From an uncultured Bacteroidota bacterium (GTDB lineage: Bacteria > Bacteroidota > Bacteroidia > Chitinophagales > Chitinophagaceae): a stretch of DNA of 57,748 nucleotides. Shown here piece after piece: positions 29,233 through 36,905 of the stretch; the first letter of the stretch is position 1, and each line of letters starts with the position of its first letter. Where the stretch lies: positions 1 to 57,748 of the forward strand of contig CAIVEH010000003.1 in the NCBI GenBank assembly GCA_903904855.1, given 5' to 3'. Position numbers and translations under genes: made by a program. Below the pieces are notes generated by a model, which saw only the letters and a list, made by a program, of their open reading frames with translations, had not been told where the DNA came from and made no database searches.

Positions 29233-29514
29233 TTACTCCTTCACAGGAATTGATTCAGAAACATGAATCGGAGTATCAGTTTTCTTGGTGGCAGCTGCTG
29301 CTTCATTACGTTGCTTAATAATTGCCTCTGCTCTTTCTGTTTCAACAGCTTTAAGGGTAGAGTCATTTTTTGCGGCATTTTCTACTTCCCGCTGGTGTAC
29401 TTTGGCATTTACAATAGAATCAATTTGCCTCAGCTGGTCCTGGGTTTTATCCTTGCCTCCGCACGATATAAATAATAATGGAAGAGCAACCAGGAGTATA
29501 AATTTATGGATCAT
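29233..29514 (-). CDS. Small lipoprotein with a charged coiled-coil-like body
   Basis: 93 residues. The N-terminus MIHKFILLVALPLLFISC is a lipoprotein signal with Cys18 as the acylation site, followed by GGKDK. The rest is highly charged and helical (DQLRQIDSIVNAKVHQREVENAAKN), probably a short coiled coil. No family was recognised. A -7 box (TAATTTTG on the minus strand, 29535-29542) lies 20 bases upstream of the ATG, which supports expression. Confidence 0.7.
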   Translation of the reverse strand: MIHKFILLVALPLLFISCGGKDKTQDQLRQIDSIVNAKVHQREVENAAKNDSTLKAVETERAEAIIKQRNEAAAATKKTDTPIHVSESIPVKE

Positions 29515-29534
29515 TAATTATTAATTAACTGCTG

Positions 29535-29561
29535 CAAAATTATTGCTATTCCACCAGCAAA
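29535..29561 (-). promoter_or_regulatory. Candidate Bacteroidota promoter for the small lipoprotein gene
   Basis: On the minus strand: TTTG at 29558-29561, then 15 bases, then TAATTTTG at 29535-29542. The -7 element matches TAnnTTTG; the spacer is shorter than usual. Confidence 0.45.
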
Positions 29562-29631
29562 CAAGCATTTCAATAGTTGCACGATAATATAACGGTTGCT
29601 GACATAGCCTTTTATTGTATTCAGTAACCTT

Positions 29632-29790
29632 AGTGATGTTGATTAAATAAAGTACACCATATTGCGATGTTATTTTTCTTTTTTACGAGGCGTAAAATCT
29701 GCGAATAGTATACTATTTTTTTACTTTTACAACGAAGGAAAAAGGAAAAAGAACAAGTAAGATGGTGTACTTTATTTAATCAACATCACT
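29632..29790. repeat. 159-bp foldback element, copy A
   Basis: Perfect 29-bp inverted repeat (29632-29660 with 29762-29790) enclosing a 101-base core. The core has its own hairpins: TTTTACG-AGG-CGTAAAA and AATAGTATACTATT. A second copy at 32536-32694 has identical length, the same arm length, the same inner 15 bp of arm (two changes) and about 83% identity in the core. The outer 14 bp of the arms differ between copies (7 of 14 positions) but stay complementary within each copy. No open frame. It lies between the divergent small lipoprotein gene and ychF. Confidence 0.85.
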
Positions 29791-29941
29791 TAACTCTATT
29801 TTCAGCATCCATAAAATCTGCTTTCTGCAAAGTCAGGCACATTATAACATATAACAATAGTATATAATATTATTGCAAGCACATAGTTGCAAATTAAATA
29901 TTTTTACAATACACAAATTAAGCCAATGAGCCATTAGGTAA

Positions 29942-29967
29942 TTGAGCCATTTTAAACCTTACCTTTG
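29942..29967 (+). promoter_or_regulatory. Candidate promoter of ychF
   Basis: TACCTTTG at 29960-29967 matches the Bacteroidota -7 consensus, 20 bases before the ATG. A TTG at 29942-29944 may be the -33 element with a short 15-base spacer. Confidence 0.55.
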
Positions 29968-29987
29968 CGCAAATTTTCAAAAACAGC

Positions 29988-31088
29988 ATGGCTTTACAGG
30001 CAGGTATTGTGGGGTTGCCCAACGTAGGAAAAAGTACTTTATTCAATGCAGTAAGCAACAGCGCAAAAGCGCAGGCTTCCAATTACAGGTTCTGCACCAT
30101 TGAGCCCAATATAGGCCAGGTAGATGTGCCGGATGAACGCTTAAATAAACTGGCTGAACTGGTACAGCCCAACCGGATACTCCCTACAACGATAGAGTTT
30201 GTAGACATAGCCGGACTGGTGAAAGGCGCCAGCAAGGGCGAAGGTTTGGGTAATAAGTTCCTGGCCAATATACGTGAGGTAGATGCTATAGTGCATGTGA
30301 TACGCTGTTTTGAGGATGAAAACATATTGCGCGATGAGGGCGATATTAACCCCATCAGCGATAAGGAAATCATTGATACCGAGCTGCAGCTGAAAGACCT
30401 GGAAAGTGTGGAGAAGAAGATTCAGCGGGTGGAAAAGATGATCAAAACCGGCGACCCCAAGATCAAGCATGCTTACGAAGTACTCCAAACCTGCCTGAAG
30501 CATCTGTCGGAAGGGAAGAATATACGTGGCCTGCAACTGGAAGGTGAAGACAGGGAGGCCATTGCCGATATATTTCTGCTCACTGATAAGCCAGTGCTAT
30601 ATGTGGCCAATGTGGATGAGGCTGCATTGCTTACCGGCAATAAATACAGCGATGCACTGGTGAAAGCCGCAACTGAAGAAGGCGCACAGGTGATAGTAAT
30701 GAATAACTCGATTGAAGCCCAGATTAGTGAACTGGAAAGCCAGGAAGATAAGGAACTGTTCTTTGCTGAATATGGCCTTACCGAGCCCGGACTGAACCGC
30801 CTGATACGCAGTGCTTACAAACTTCTGAACCTGGCTACTTACTTTACAGCAGGCGTGCAGGAGGTAAGGGCATGGACCATTCACCGGGGCTGGAAAGCGC
30901 CACAGGCTGCCAGTGTGATACATACCGATTTTGAAAAAGGCTTCATTAAAGCTGAGGTAATATCGTACAACGATTTTGTGCAGTACAAAAGTGAGGCTGC
31001 ATGCCGTGAGAATGGCCGCCTGCGCATAGAAGGTAAGGAGTATGTGGTGCAGGATGGCGATGTAATGCATTTCAGGTTTAACGTATAA
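29988..31088 (+). CDS. ychF: Redox-regulated ATPase YchF (OLA1 family)
   Basis: Ribosome-associated Obg-like P-loop protein that prefers ATP to GTP; linked in other bacteria to translation and stress responses. 366 residues, normal length. The Walker A loop GLPNVGKSTLFNAV is at about residues 8-21, with the switch II-type FVDIAGLVKGASKGEGLG near 70. A coiled-coil insertion follows, and the C-terminal TGS-like domain contains AWTIHRGWKAPQAASVIHTDF. It is monocistronic here, with its own promoter box upstream and a terminator 45 bases after the stop. Confidence 0.97.
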   Translation: MALQAGIVGLPNVGKSTLFNAVSNSAKAQASNYRFCTIEPNIGQVDVPDERLNKLAELVQPNRILPTTIEFVDIAGLVKGASKGEGLGNKFLANIREVDAIVHVIRCFEDENILRDEGDINPISDKEIIDTELQLKDLESVEKKIQRVEKMIKTGDPKIKHAYEVLQTCLKHLSEGKNIRGLQLEGEDREAIADIFLLTDKPVLYVANVDEAALLTGNKYSDALVKAATEEGAQVIVMNNSIEAQISELESQEDKELFFAEYGLTEPGLNRLIRSAYKLLNLATYFTAGVQEVRAWTIHRGWKAPQAASVIHTDFEKGFIKAEVISYNDFVQYKSEAACRENGRLRIEGKEYVVQDGDVMHFRFNV

Positions 31089-31132
31089 TGTCGGCGGAGG
31101 GGTTCATCCCACATCCAAAATATTTTAAGCAG

Positions 31133-31159
31133 GGGCAGGGTTTACCCCTGCCCATTTTT
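31133..31159 (+). terminator. Intrinsic terminator after ychF
   Basis: GGGCAGGG pairs perfectly with CCCTGCCC (31133-31140 with 31146-31153) around a 5-base loop, followed by ATTTTTG. Confidence 0.88.
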
Positions 31160-31313
31160 GTAATAACAATATAGTTTAATCCGTATAAAATTATACATTT
31201 CAATCTTTGATGGTTTTGCGGTCTTGCGTTTATAGAATAGCGATTATCAATTGATTGGTTTGCGGCTTTGCGTGAAACTATCATTGCACAATTTTACACA
31301 GCGAGCAGTATAA

Positions 31314-31979
31314 ATGAATAAACCACTAAAAATATTTTTGGTTGTCATTTTATCCGGAACACTGTTCCTGATATCAGCAGGAAAAATACATACTGGCGAT
31401 AAACCAACTCATTTACATGCAAAACGCCTGGCAAATAAAGAGAACAAACATGCGCTTGATTCTGCCATTTCACTTTTGAAATCCGGGAATATTGTTTTGC
31501 GCAGTGGGCTTGGCGCTATCAGCCAGATGCTGGCCCAGATGAACCAGAAAGATAAAAGTTACTCTCATTGTGGTATAGTAATTATTGAGAACGGTTATCC
31601 GTTTGTTTATCATGCCATAGGAGGCGAAGATAACCCTGATGAGCGGCTGAGGCGAGATTCAGCTAATCGGTTCTTTTCACCATTAAACAATGAGGGTATA
31701 GCAGCAGTGAGTTATGATTTTGATGACAATGTCACTGAAACGCTTAAAAGTATAGTATGGCAATACTATAAAGCCCGGCCAAAGTTTGATATGAAATTCG
31801 ACATGGCTACCGACGATGCATTATACTGTTCCGAATTTGTATATAAGTGTCTGAATAAGGCCACCTGCGATACTTCATTTATCTCACCCACCCACGCTAT
31901 TGGGCATACATTCGTTGGCATTGATGATCTGTTTATGAATGGCCACGCACGCTTCGTTTGCCGTATGAAATTTAAATAA
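31314..31979 (+). CDS. YiiX-like permuted papain/NlpC-P60 family hydrolase
   Basis: 221 residues with an N-terminal signal or anchor (KIFLVVILSGTLFLISAG). The body matches the permuted NlpC/P60 amidase group that includes YiiX/YebB: the catalytic His is in YSHCGIVI (His85) and the Cys in YCSEFVYKCL (Cys172), an order reversed from classical NlpC/P60. Members are thought to cleave amide bonds in peptidoglycan or lipids, but substrates are mostly unknown. The next gene, a lipoprotein, has its own promoter overlapping the end of this gene. Confidence 0.82.
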   Translation: MNKPLKIFLVVILSGTLFLISAGKIHTGDKPTHLHAKRLANKENKHALDSAISLLKSGNIVLRSGLGAISQMLAQMNQKDKSYSHCGIVIIENGYPFVYHAIGGEDNPDERLRRDSANRFFSPLNNEGIAAVSYDFDDNVTETLKSIVWQYYKARPKFDMKFDMATDDALYCSEFVYKCLNKATCDTSFISPTHAIGHTFVGIDDLFMNGHARFVCRMKFK

Positions 31980-31987
31980 TACCTTTG
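31957..31987 (+). promoter_or_regulatory. Consensus Bacteroidota promoter overlapping the YiiX-like gene end
   Basis: TTTG at 31957-31960, a 19-base spacer, and TACCTTTG at 31980-31987: a full match to the Bacteroidota -33/-7 consensus with ideal spacing. It points to ATG 32009 or 32012 as the start of the next gene and rules out the in-frame TTG at 31985. Confidence 0.75.
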
Positions 31988-32008
31988 CCGCCTAAAATTC
32001 AATCCGGA

Positions 32009-32494
32009 ATGATGAAAGTCCTGCGTACTGTTATAGTGATACTAATTGCGGGCATTTTGCTGGTAAGTTGCAATAAAGATTCACCAAAAAATGTAGCCAC
32101 AACCTGGCTGAACAACTTTTACCATGCCGATTATGATGCAGCAATGCCCTTCTCAACCGAAGGAACCAAGACGCAACTGGAGCAGTTTTCTCAATTAGCC
32201 ACGTATGTGAATGATTCGATGAAGAAAGACCTGAAGAAGATTGTTGTTACTGTAAAAGATGTGAAGGAAAAGGGTGATACTGCTGTTGCTACGTATGTTG
32301 TTAGCGACAAACCAAAAGAACAAAACCTGGTATTGATAAAGCAGAATGGCAAATGGCAGGTGGCCTTTACAAAAACTGACAAGTTCAATGCCATGGACTT
32401 CAACAGTGACCTGCCCCCTACTACCGATTCTGCAGCCGCCCCTGTCGTTCCTGTGGATACGGCTGCGACAGATACTGCCAAGAATCAGGATTGA
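32009..32494 (+). CDS. DUF4878-like lipoprotein
   Basis: About 161 residues starting MMKVLRTVIV. Lipoprotein signal with acylation Cys in LLVSCNKD. The body (VATTWLNNFYHADYDAAMPFST ... LVLIKQNGKWQVAFTK; quoted here in parts) fits the NTF2-like DUF4878 lipoproteins of Bacteroidota, which have no known activity. The C-terminal 30 residues are a Pro/Ala/Thr/Asp-rich tail. It is followed by the second 159-bp foldback element and a long inverted repeat. Confidence 0.75.
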   Translation: MMKVLRTVIVILIAGILLVSCNKDSPKNVATTWLNNFYHADYDAAMPFSTEGTKTQLEQFSQLATYVNDSMKKDLKKIVVTVKDVKEKGDTAVATYVVSDKPKEQNLVLIKQNGKWQVAFTKTDKFNAMDFNSDLPPTTDSAAAPVVPVDTAATDTAKNQD

Positions 32495-32535
32495 TTTTTG
32501 AATTGGCAGTTGGCGGAGTTGATAATTCTCAATTT

Positions 32536-32694
32536 AGGAACGATGGCAAAATAAAGTACATCGTATTGCGAAGTTATTTTATTTTTTTATGAGGCGTAAA
32601 ATCTGCGAATAGTGAGCTATTTAAAGACTTTTACAACGAAATAAAAGAGTAAAAGAACGAGTAAGATGGTGTACTTTATTTTGCCATCGTTCCT
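32536..32694. repeat. 159-bp foldback element, copy B
   Basis: Arms 32536-32564 and 32666-32694 pair over 29 bp (27 Watson-Crick plus 2 G-T/G-U pairs) around a 101-base core, the same geometry as copy A at 29632-29790 and in the same orientation. Hairpins inside the core are kept: TTTTATG-AGG-CGTAAAA (a wobble replaces the G-C of copy A) and AATAG/CTATT with a changed loop. The outer arm sequence differs from copy A but remains fully self-complementary. It lies 41 bases after the DUF4878-like gene. Confidence 0.85.
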
Positions 32695-32697
32695 TAC

Positions 32698-32818
32698 AGT
32701 TGACAGTTGGCAGTTGGCAGTTTACCGTCTGCTTCAATTTATAAATTAGCCTAGCCTTTAGTTCTATTACGGATTGTGAACTGCAAACTGCCAACTGCAA
32801 ACTGTCAACTCTTTTTTT
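32698..32818 (+). repeat. 26-bp inverted repeat of AGTTGGC heptamers followed by a T7 run
   Basis: Arms 32698-32723 and 32785-32810 pair with one mismatch. Each arm is built from 7-base units (AGTTGAC, AGTTGGC, AGTTGGC on the left; the complement on the right). A T7 run follows at 32812-32818, so the whole may act as a large terminator hairpin with a 61-base loop, just ahead of the SpmAB gene. Confidence 0.7.
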
Positions 32819-32831
32819 ACCTTTATACCGT

Positions 32832-34085
32832 ATGACACTCAATTATGTCTGGATAGGGTTTCTGCTCATTGGATTTGTGGTGGGAGTTTTCAAAGCTTTT
32901 TTGCTTGGGAATACCGGCCTCATGTCGCAGATGATGAATGCCCTGTTTGATGCCGCCAAGAACGGATTTGAAATATCGCTGGGGCTGGCAGGCGTTATGT
33001 CGTTGTGGCTGGGTATAATGAAGATTGGGGAGAAAGCTGGTATTCTTGGATTGTTTGCAAAAGCGGTATCGCCGCTGTTTAAAACCCTGTTTAAAGGTAT
33101 ACCCAAAGAAAGCCCTGCCTATGGAAGTGTAATTATGAACCTCTCAGCAACCATGCTGGGTCTGGATAATGCGGCTACACCTCTTGGCCTGAAGGCTATG
33201 AGCGAGCTGCAGGAAATAAACCCAAATAAAGATACCGCTACCGATGCCCAGGTAATGTTCCTGGTGCTCAATACTGCCGGGCTTACACTTATACCTACCT
33301 CTGTAATTGCTATGCGGCAAACCATAGCCATGCAGCAGCATGTAGCCAATTTCAATGCCGCCGATATTTTCCTGCCTACACTTATTGCCACTTTCATTGC
33401 CTTCCTTTCCGGGATGATTATCGTTGCAACGGTGCAGCGTATTAACCTGTTCAGGTTGCCGGTGCTTCTGTTTGTGGGCGGTTTCCTGGGGCTTATTGCA
33501 TTACTGCATTATGCTCTGGCCGGCATGACTGCCGATAGAATGAACCAGACCATTGGCGCCATTGGCAGCACAGTAATACTCAGTATTGTTGTTTTATTTG
33601 TAACGGCCGGAATGATAAAACGGCAGCATGTGTATAACAACTTTGTAGAAGGGGCAGTAGAAGGTTTTAATGTAGCCATACGGATAATACCCTACCTGGT
33701 GGCAATGCTTATGGCCATCAGTGTGTTCCGGACTTCGGGATGCCTTGATTATGTGGTAAACGGCATTGGGAAGGTTGTGGCCATGTGCGGCCTGCGCACC
33801 GAATTTGTGCCCGACCTGCCAATTGCGCTGATGAAACCTCTCAGCGGCAGCGGCGCCCGCGGGCTTATGGTGGATGTAATGACCAAGTACGGTGTAGCCT
33901 CTTTCCAGGGTAAACTGGCAGCTATTATACAGGGTTCTACCGAGACTACTTTTTATGTAGTGGCAGTGTACTTTGGCAGTGTCGGTATAAAGAATACCCG
34001 GCAGGCGCTGGCTTGCGGCCTTATTGCAGATCTCATAGGGCTGGTGGCGGCAATTATTGTGGGTTATATTTTCTTTGCCCCGTGA
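32832..34085 (+). CDS. SpmA-SpmB fusion, nucleoside-recognition (Gate) domain membrane protein
   Basis: 417-residue integral membrane protein. The first half matches spore maturation protein A (LGIMKIGEKAGILGLFAKAVSP, PKESPAYGSVIMNLSATMLGLDNAATPLGLKAM) and the second half SpmB (AVEGFNVAIRIIPYLVAMLMAI, MKPLSGSGARGLMVDVM, GSTETTFYVVAVYFGSVG; each quoted in part). Both contain the Gate/nucleoside-recognition fold with many helices. In sporulating Firmicutes SpmA and SpmB are separate; the fused form is frequent in Bacteroidota, which do not sporulate, so its job here is unknown, possibly small-molecule transport. A near-consensus -7 box TACCTTTA ends 7 bases before the ATG, suggesting a very short leader. 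Confidence 0.88.
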   Translation: MTLNYVWIGFLLIGFVVGVFKAFLLGNTGLMSQMMNALFDAAKNGFEISLGLAGVMSLWLGIMKIGEKAGILGLFAKAVSPLFKTLFKGIPKESPAYGSVIMNLSATMLGLDNAATPLGLKAMSELQEINPNKDTATDAQVMFLVLNTAGLTLIPTSVIAMRQTIAMQQHVANFNAADIFLPTLIATFIAFLSGMIIVATVQRINLFRLPVLLFVGGFLGLIALLHYALAGMTADRMNQTIGAIGSTVILSIVVLFVTAGMIKRQHVYNNFVEGAVEGFNVAIRIIPYLVAMLMAISVFRTSGCLDYVVNGIGKVVAMCGLRTEFVPDLPIALMKPLSGSGARGLMVDVMTKYGVASFQGKLAAIIQGSTETTFYVVAVYFGSVGIKNTRQALACGLIADLIGLVAAIIVGYIFFAP

Positions 34086-34169
34086 AGATTATCTGGAATA
34101 CCTTTAACTTTTGTTTTCTTAACCTATATTAAATAAGGCTCCGTTATACTCGTTTAAATCCTGATACTT

Positions 34170-34580
34170 ATGCAAATAAAATTCTCACTCCTTTCTTTCC
34201 TACTGCTCACCTCCCTGTGTGCATCGGCCCAGATGGTTACTGATACTATAGCCCGTCCACCCTATCCATTGCCGGGTGTTTTTAACTATGTGGATCAAAT
34301 GCCCTCAACAGATTACAACATCAAAATTTATCTTAGCGAAAACACCCATTATCCCGACAGTGCCAGGGTACATAATATTGAAGGAAGTGTTGTGGTTAAA
34401 TTTGTGGTAGATGAGAATGGCAACGTAACTGATGCCAAAATTATTAAAAGCATAAACAAATATCTGGATGAGGAGGCCCTGCGGGTGGTAAATAGCATGC
34501 CACGCTGGAAGCCGGGAAAACAAAATGGCAAACCCGTCAAAGTTTATTTTACTTTGCCAATTGCATTTAAGCTACAATAA
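34170..34580 (+). CDS. Short secreted TonB C-terminal domain protein (copy 1)
   Basis: 136 residues. A cleavable signal peptide (MQIKFSLLSFLLLTSLCASA) replaces the membrane anchor and proline-rich spacer of classical TonB. The rest is a TonB_C domain (PF03544): YPDSARVHNIEGSVVVKF, VDENGNVTDAKIIKS, LDEEALRVVNSMPRWKPGKQNG. Without an inner-membrane anchor it cannot act as an energy transducer in the usual way. A second copy follows 21 bases downstream, so this is a tandem duplication, probably one operon. Confidence 0.88.
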   Translation: MQIKFSLLSFLLLTSLCASAQMVTDTIARPPYPLPGVFNYVDQMPSTDYNIKIYLSENTHYPDSARVHNIEGSVVVKFVVDENGNVTDAKIIKSINKYLDEEALRVVNSMPRWKPGKQNGKPVKVYFTLPIAFKLQ

Positions 34581-34601
34581 CGTTTTTTAAAACCAATAAT
34601 T

Positions 34602-35033
34602 ATGAAGTATCTGTTATTGATCGCCTCAGTATTTATCGCAGTTCAGGCAACTGCCCAACACGGAAAGCTTATTACAGAAAAGACCGTTACCGCCAGCGGG
34701 CCCAAAAAAGACACCAACAGCAAGCCTATATACAATTATGTAGAGCAGATGCCAACATCGGGTTATGACTACCAGAAATACATTAATGAACATTTAAAAT
34801 ATCCCGATAGCTCCATGGCGGATAACGTAGAAGGTCGGGTAATAGTGCAATTTATTGTGAACGATGATGGCACTATCAGTGAATGTACGGTATTGAGGAG
34901 CCTTGACCCCTTTTGCGATGCTGAAGCAGTAAGGGTTATCAGCAACATGCCGCCCTGGAATCCGGCCAGGCAAAATGGCCAACCTGTCAGGGTACGGTTT
35001 ACCATGCCGATAACATTTAAATTAAACCATTAA
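34602..35033 (+). CDS. Short secreted TonB C-terminal domain protein (copy 2)
   Basis: 143 residues, paralogue of the previous gene: signal peptide (MKYLLLIASVFIAVQATA), then a TonB_C domain with YPDSSMADNVEGRVIVQF, LDPFCDAEAVRVISNMPPWNPARQNG. The two mature proteins share the YNYVEQMP/FNYVDQMP beginning and the same domain length. The start ATG lies 21 bases after copy 1. Like copy 1 it lacks a transmembrane anchor. Confidence 0.88.
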   Translation: MKYLLLIASVFIAVQATAQHGKLITEKTVTASGPKKDTNSKPIYNYVEQMPTSGYDYQKYINEHLKYPDSSMADNVEGRVIVQFIVNDDGTISECTVLRSLDPFCDAEAVRVISNMPPWNPARQNGQPVRVRFTMPITFKLNH

Positions 35034-35167
35034 TGGCTATGGGCCATCAACAACTGTAGAACCATCTTTTTATAGTTCCGAGTGCAGCTTAGAGAGCGGG
35101 CTGATGACCATTTATTCACAATTCCCTGCCCATCTGATTTTTGCTTCATTGTTTATAAGTGGCCCAC

Positions 35168-36094
35168 TCAATACTTCAGCCTTGCCTCCACCTTATTCAG
35201 GTACTCTAAAGTATGCTCGCTTACCACGCTTCTTTTCTGTGTGAATGGTATCCTGAATATCTGCCCGATGGTTAAAATAAAAGTGCCGAAGTGACCTTTT
35301 ATGAGTTTTAGATATTGCCAACCCCATGCAAGTGCTGTGCTGACAAAATACCTGAATGGCAGATACCGCCATGCCACTTTGCTCTTATTAACCCACTGCA
35401 TCTGCAGCTTCCTGAAGTTTGGCGCCCGGCCTAGTGGCGACTCTTTATGCAGAATAGTTACACCATTATCGAAGCCTATGGTATAGCCCGCATTCAGTAT
35501 CCGGTAGCTCAGATCATACTCCTCCATACCGTAATGAAAATCGGTCGGGTATAAACCTGTTTTAGCCAGAACTTCCCTTTTCATGAGGTGCGCACATCCA
35601 ATGAAATAGGAGGTGAAAAAACGGGGGGTATCCTTATATTTTTCGTATTTCTTATGCGGAAATCCTGTTATCTGCACTTCCATGGTATCATAATACAACA
35701 CCCGAAGTGAGATAACACCTGTATTTGCATCAATAAAGTACGGATCCTGATAAAGGAAACCCAATTTGTAAAGATCATCCGGCTTTGTAAATACCACATC
35801 ATCATCAACTACCAGCATCAGTTTGCCCTTTGCAATCTTCATCAATTCGTTCCTGCCCCTGGCCACACCCAGGTTCTCCTTTGATGGGATATAATTGATT
35901 TTCAATTCAGGATGAGCAGTAATATAGGCTTCAACATCCGTGTAAGGCTCGGTAGAAGCATTATTCAATACCAGTATTTCCGCCAGTACCTCATTGGTTC
36001 GCTGCTGTGTGTTTAAATTTTTAAGAAGTTCAAAAAGATCCATTGGGCGGTTATAGGTAATAATAAGGATGGATATTTTATCGGGTATTTGCAT
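35168..36094 (-). CDS. Glycosyltransferase family 2
   Basis: About 308 residues, inverting GT-A fold sugar transferase acting at the cytoplasmic face. The N-terminal ISILIITYNRP and LNNASTEPYTD are typical; the metal-binding acidic motif is VVDDDVVFTKPDD; the acceptor region has GMEEYDLSYRILNAGY (an ED-type catalytic motif). Start is the ATG near 36094; an in-frame TTG two codons upstream is less likely. It is transcribed divergently from the nucleotidyltransferase-GT4 pair, so the three genes probably serve one surface glycan. Donor and acceptor cannot be deduced. Confidence 0.9.
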   Translation of the reverse strand: MQIPDKISILIITYNRPMDLFELLKNLNTQQRTNEVLAEILVLNNASTEPYTDVEAYITAHPELKINYIPSKENLGVARGRNELMKIAKGKLMLVVDDDVVFTKPDDLYKLGFLYQDPYFIDANTGVISLRVLYYDTMEVQITGFPHKKYEKYKDTPRFFTSYFIGCAHLMKREVLAKTGLYPTDFHYGMEEYDLSYRILNAGYTIGFDNGVTILHKESPLGRAPNFRKLQMQWVNKSKVAWRYLPFRYFVSTALAWGWQYLKLIKGHFGTFILTIGQIFRIPFTQKRSVVSEHTLEYLNKVEARLKY

Positions 36095-36169
36095 GTCCAA
36101 ATTTACAAATTGGCTCTGTAAAGGCGAAATCTGAAATTAATAGCTGATGAATTGCCTGTGTTCCGCGCC

Positions 36170-36201
36170 TTTGAAGTGTGGAATATCTGGTGCTATCTTT
36201 G
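36170..36201 (+). promoter_or_regulatory. Bacteroidota promoter of the nucleotidyltransferase-GT4 operon
   Basis: TTTG at 36170-36173, 20-base spacer, TATCTTTG at 36194-36201, matching the -33/-7 consensus. It lies only 5 bases before ATG 36207, so the message may be leaderless or nearly so; it also rules out the in-frame ATG at 36147 as the start. Confidence 0.7.
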
Positions 36202-36206
36202 CAACA

Positions 36207-36905
36207 ATGGAAGCAATCATTCTCGCAGGCGGTTTAGGCACAAGGTTACAGGGGGTTATAGGGGCTTACCCTAAGTGTATGGCGCCTGTAAATGGCAGGC
36301 CTTTCCTGGGCTACCTGTTCGATTACCTGGAGCGGCAGCAATGCACACGGGTTATCCTGTCGTTGGGCTATAAGCATAAAATTGTTACCGACTGGGTGGA
36401 GGAGCAGGATGTGCTTTTTGAAATAGATTGTGCCATTGAGCAGGAGCCACTGGGTACAGGCGGTGGTATTCAGGCAGCACTGAGTATTGCTGAAACTGAA
36501 GATGTAGCCATACTGAATGGCGACACAATGTTCGATGTGAATCTCTCTGAGCTGAAGCGTTTCCACAAATCGAATAATGCAGAAACTACACTGGCACTGA
36601 AAACAATGCACAACTTCGACAGATATGGCATTGTGAACACTGATACAAAGGGCATCATCACAGCATTTGAGGAAAAACAATTCCGCGAAGAAGGCCTAAT
36701 AAATGGAGGAGCCTACTTCATCAATACCGATGCTTTTATGAAAAGGAATTTACCCGATAAATTCTCATTTGAGAAAGACTACCTGGAAAAATTCTGTGGC
36801 CAGAATAAGTTTTACGGTTTTAACAGCGAGTGTTACTTTATAGATATCGGCATACCAGCCGACTACGACAAAGCGCAGCAGGATTTTAAAACGCTATTCA
36901 GATGA
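36207..36905 (+). CDS. Sugar-phosphate nucleotidyltransferase (HddC/RmlA-like)
   Basis: 232 residues. The nucleotide-binding signature AIILAGGLGTRLQG is at the extreme N-terminus, followed by YPKCMAPVNGRPFL with the catalytic Lys, QEPLGTGGGIQAAL and the metal-binding ILNGDTMFDV. This is the NTP_transferase family; similarity in pattern to D-glycero-D-manno-heptose-1-phosphate guanylyltransferase (HddC) suggests a heptose or hexose donor, but the sugar is uncertain. The promoter box at 36194-36201 decides the start. Its stop overlaps the next gene by 4 bases (ATGA), so they are translated together. Confidence 0.87.
   Translation: MEAIILAGGLGTRLQGVIGAYPKCMAPVNGRPFLGYLFDYLERQQCTRVILSLGYKHKIVTDWVEEQDVLFEIDCAIEQEPLGTGGGIQAALSIAETEDVAILNGDTMFDVNLSELKRFHKSNNAETTLALKTMHNFDRYGIVNTDTKGIITAFEEKQFREEGLINGGAYFINTDAFMKRNLPDKFSFEKDYLEKFCGQNKFYGFNSECYFIDIGIPADYDKAQQDFKTLFR

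Noticed and set aside
29632-29790. Retron-type non-coding RNA
   Set aside because: Complementary ends resemble retron a1/a2, but no reverse transcriptase gene is adjacent to either copy.
29632-29790. Simple transcription terminator
   Set aside because: Copy A lies between divergent genes, where no terminator is needed, and the conserved 101-base core is far too long for a loop.
32832-34085. Evidence of sporulation from the SpmA-SpmB fusion
   Set aside because: The fused protein is common in non-sporulating Bacteroidota and no other spore genes are present.
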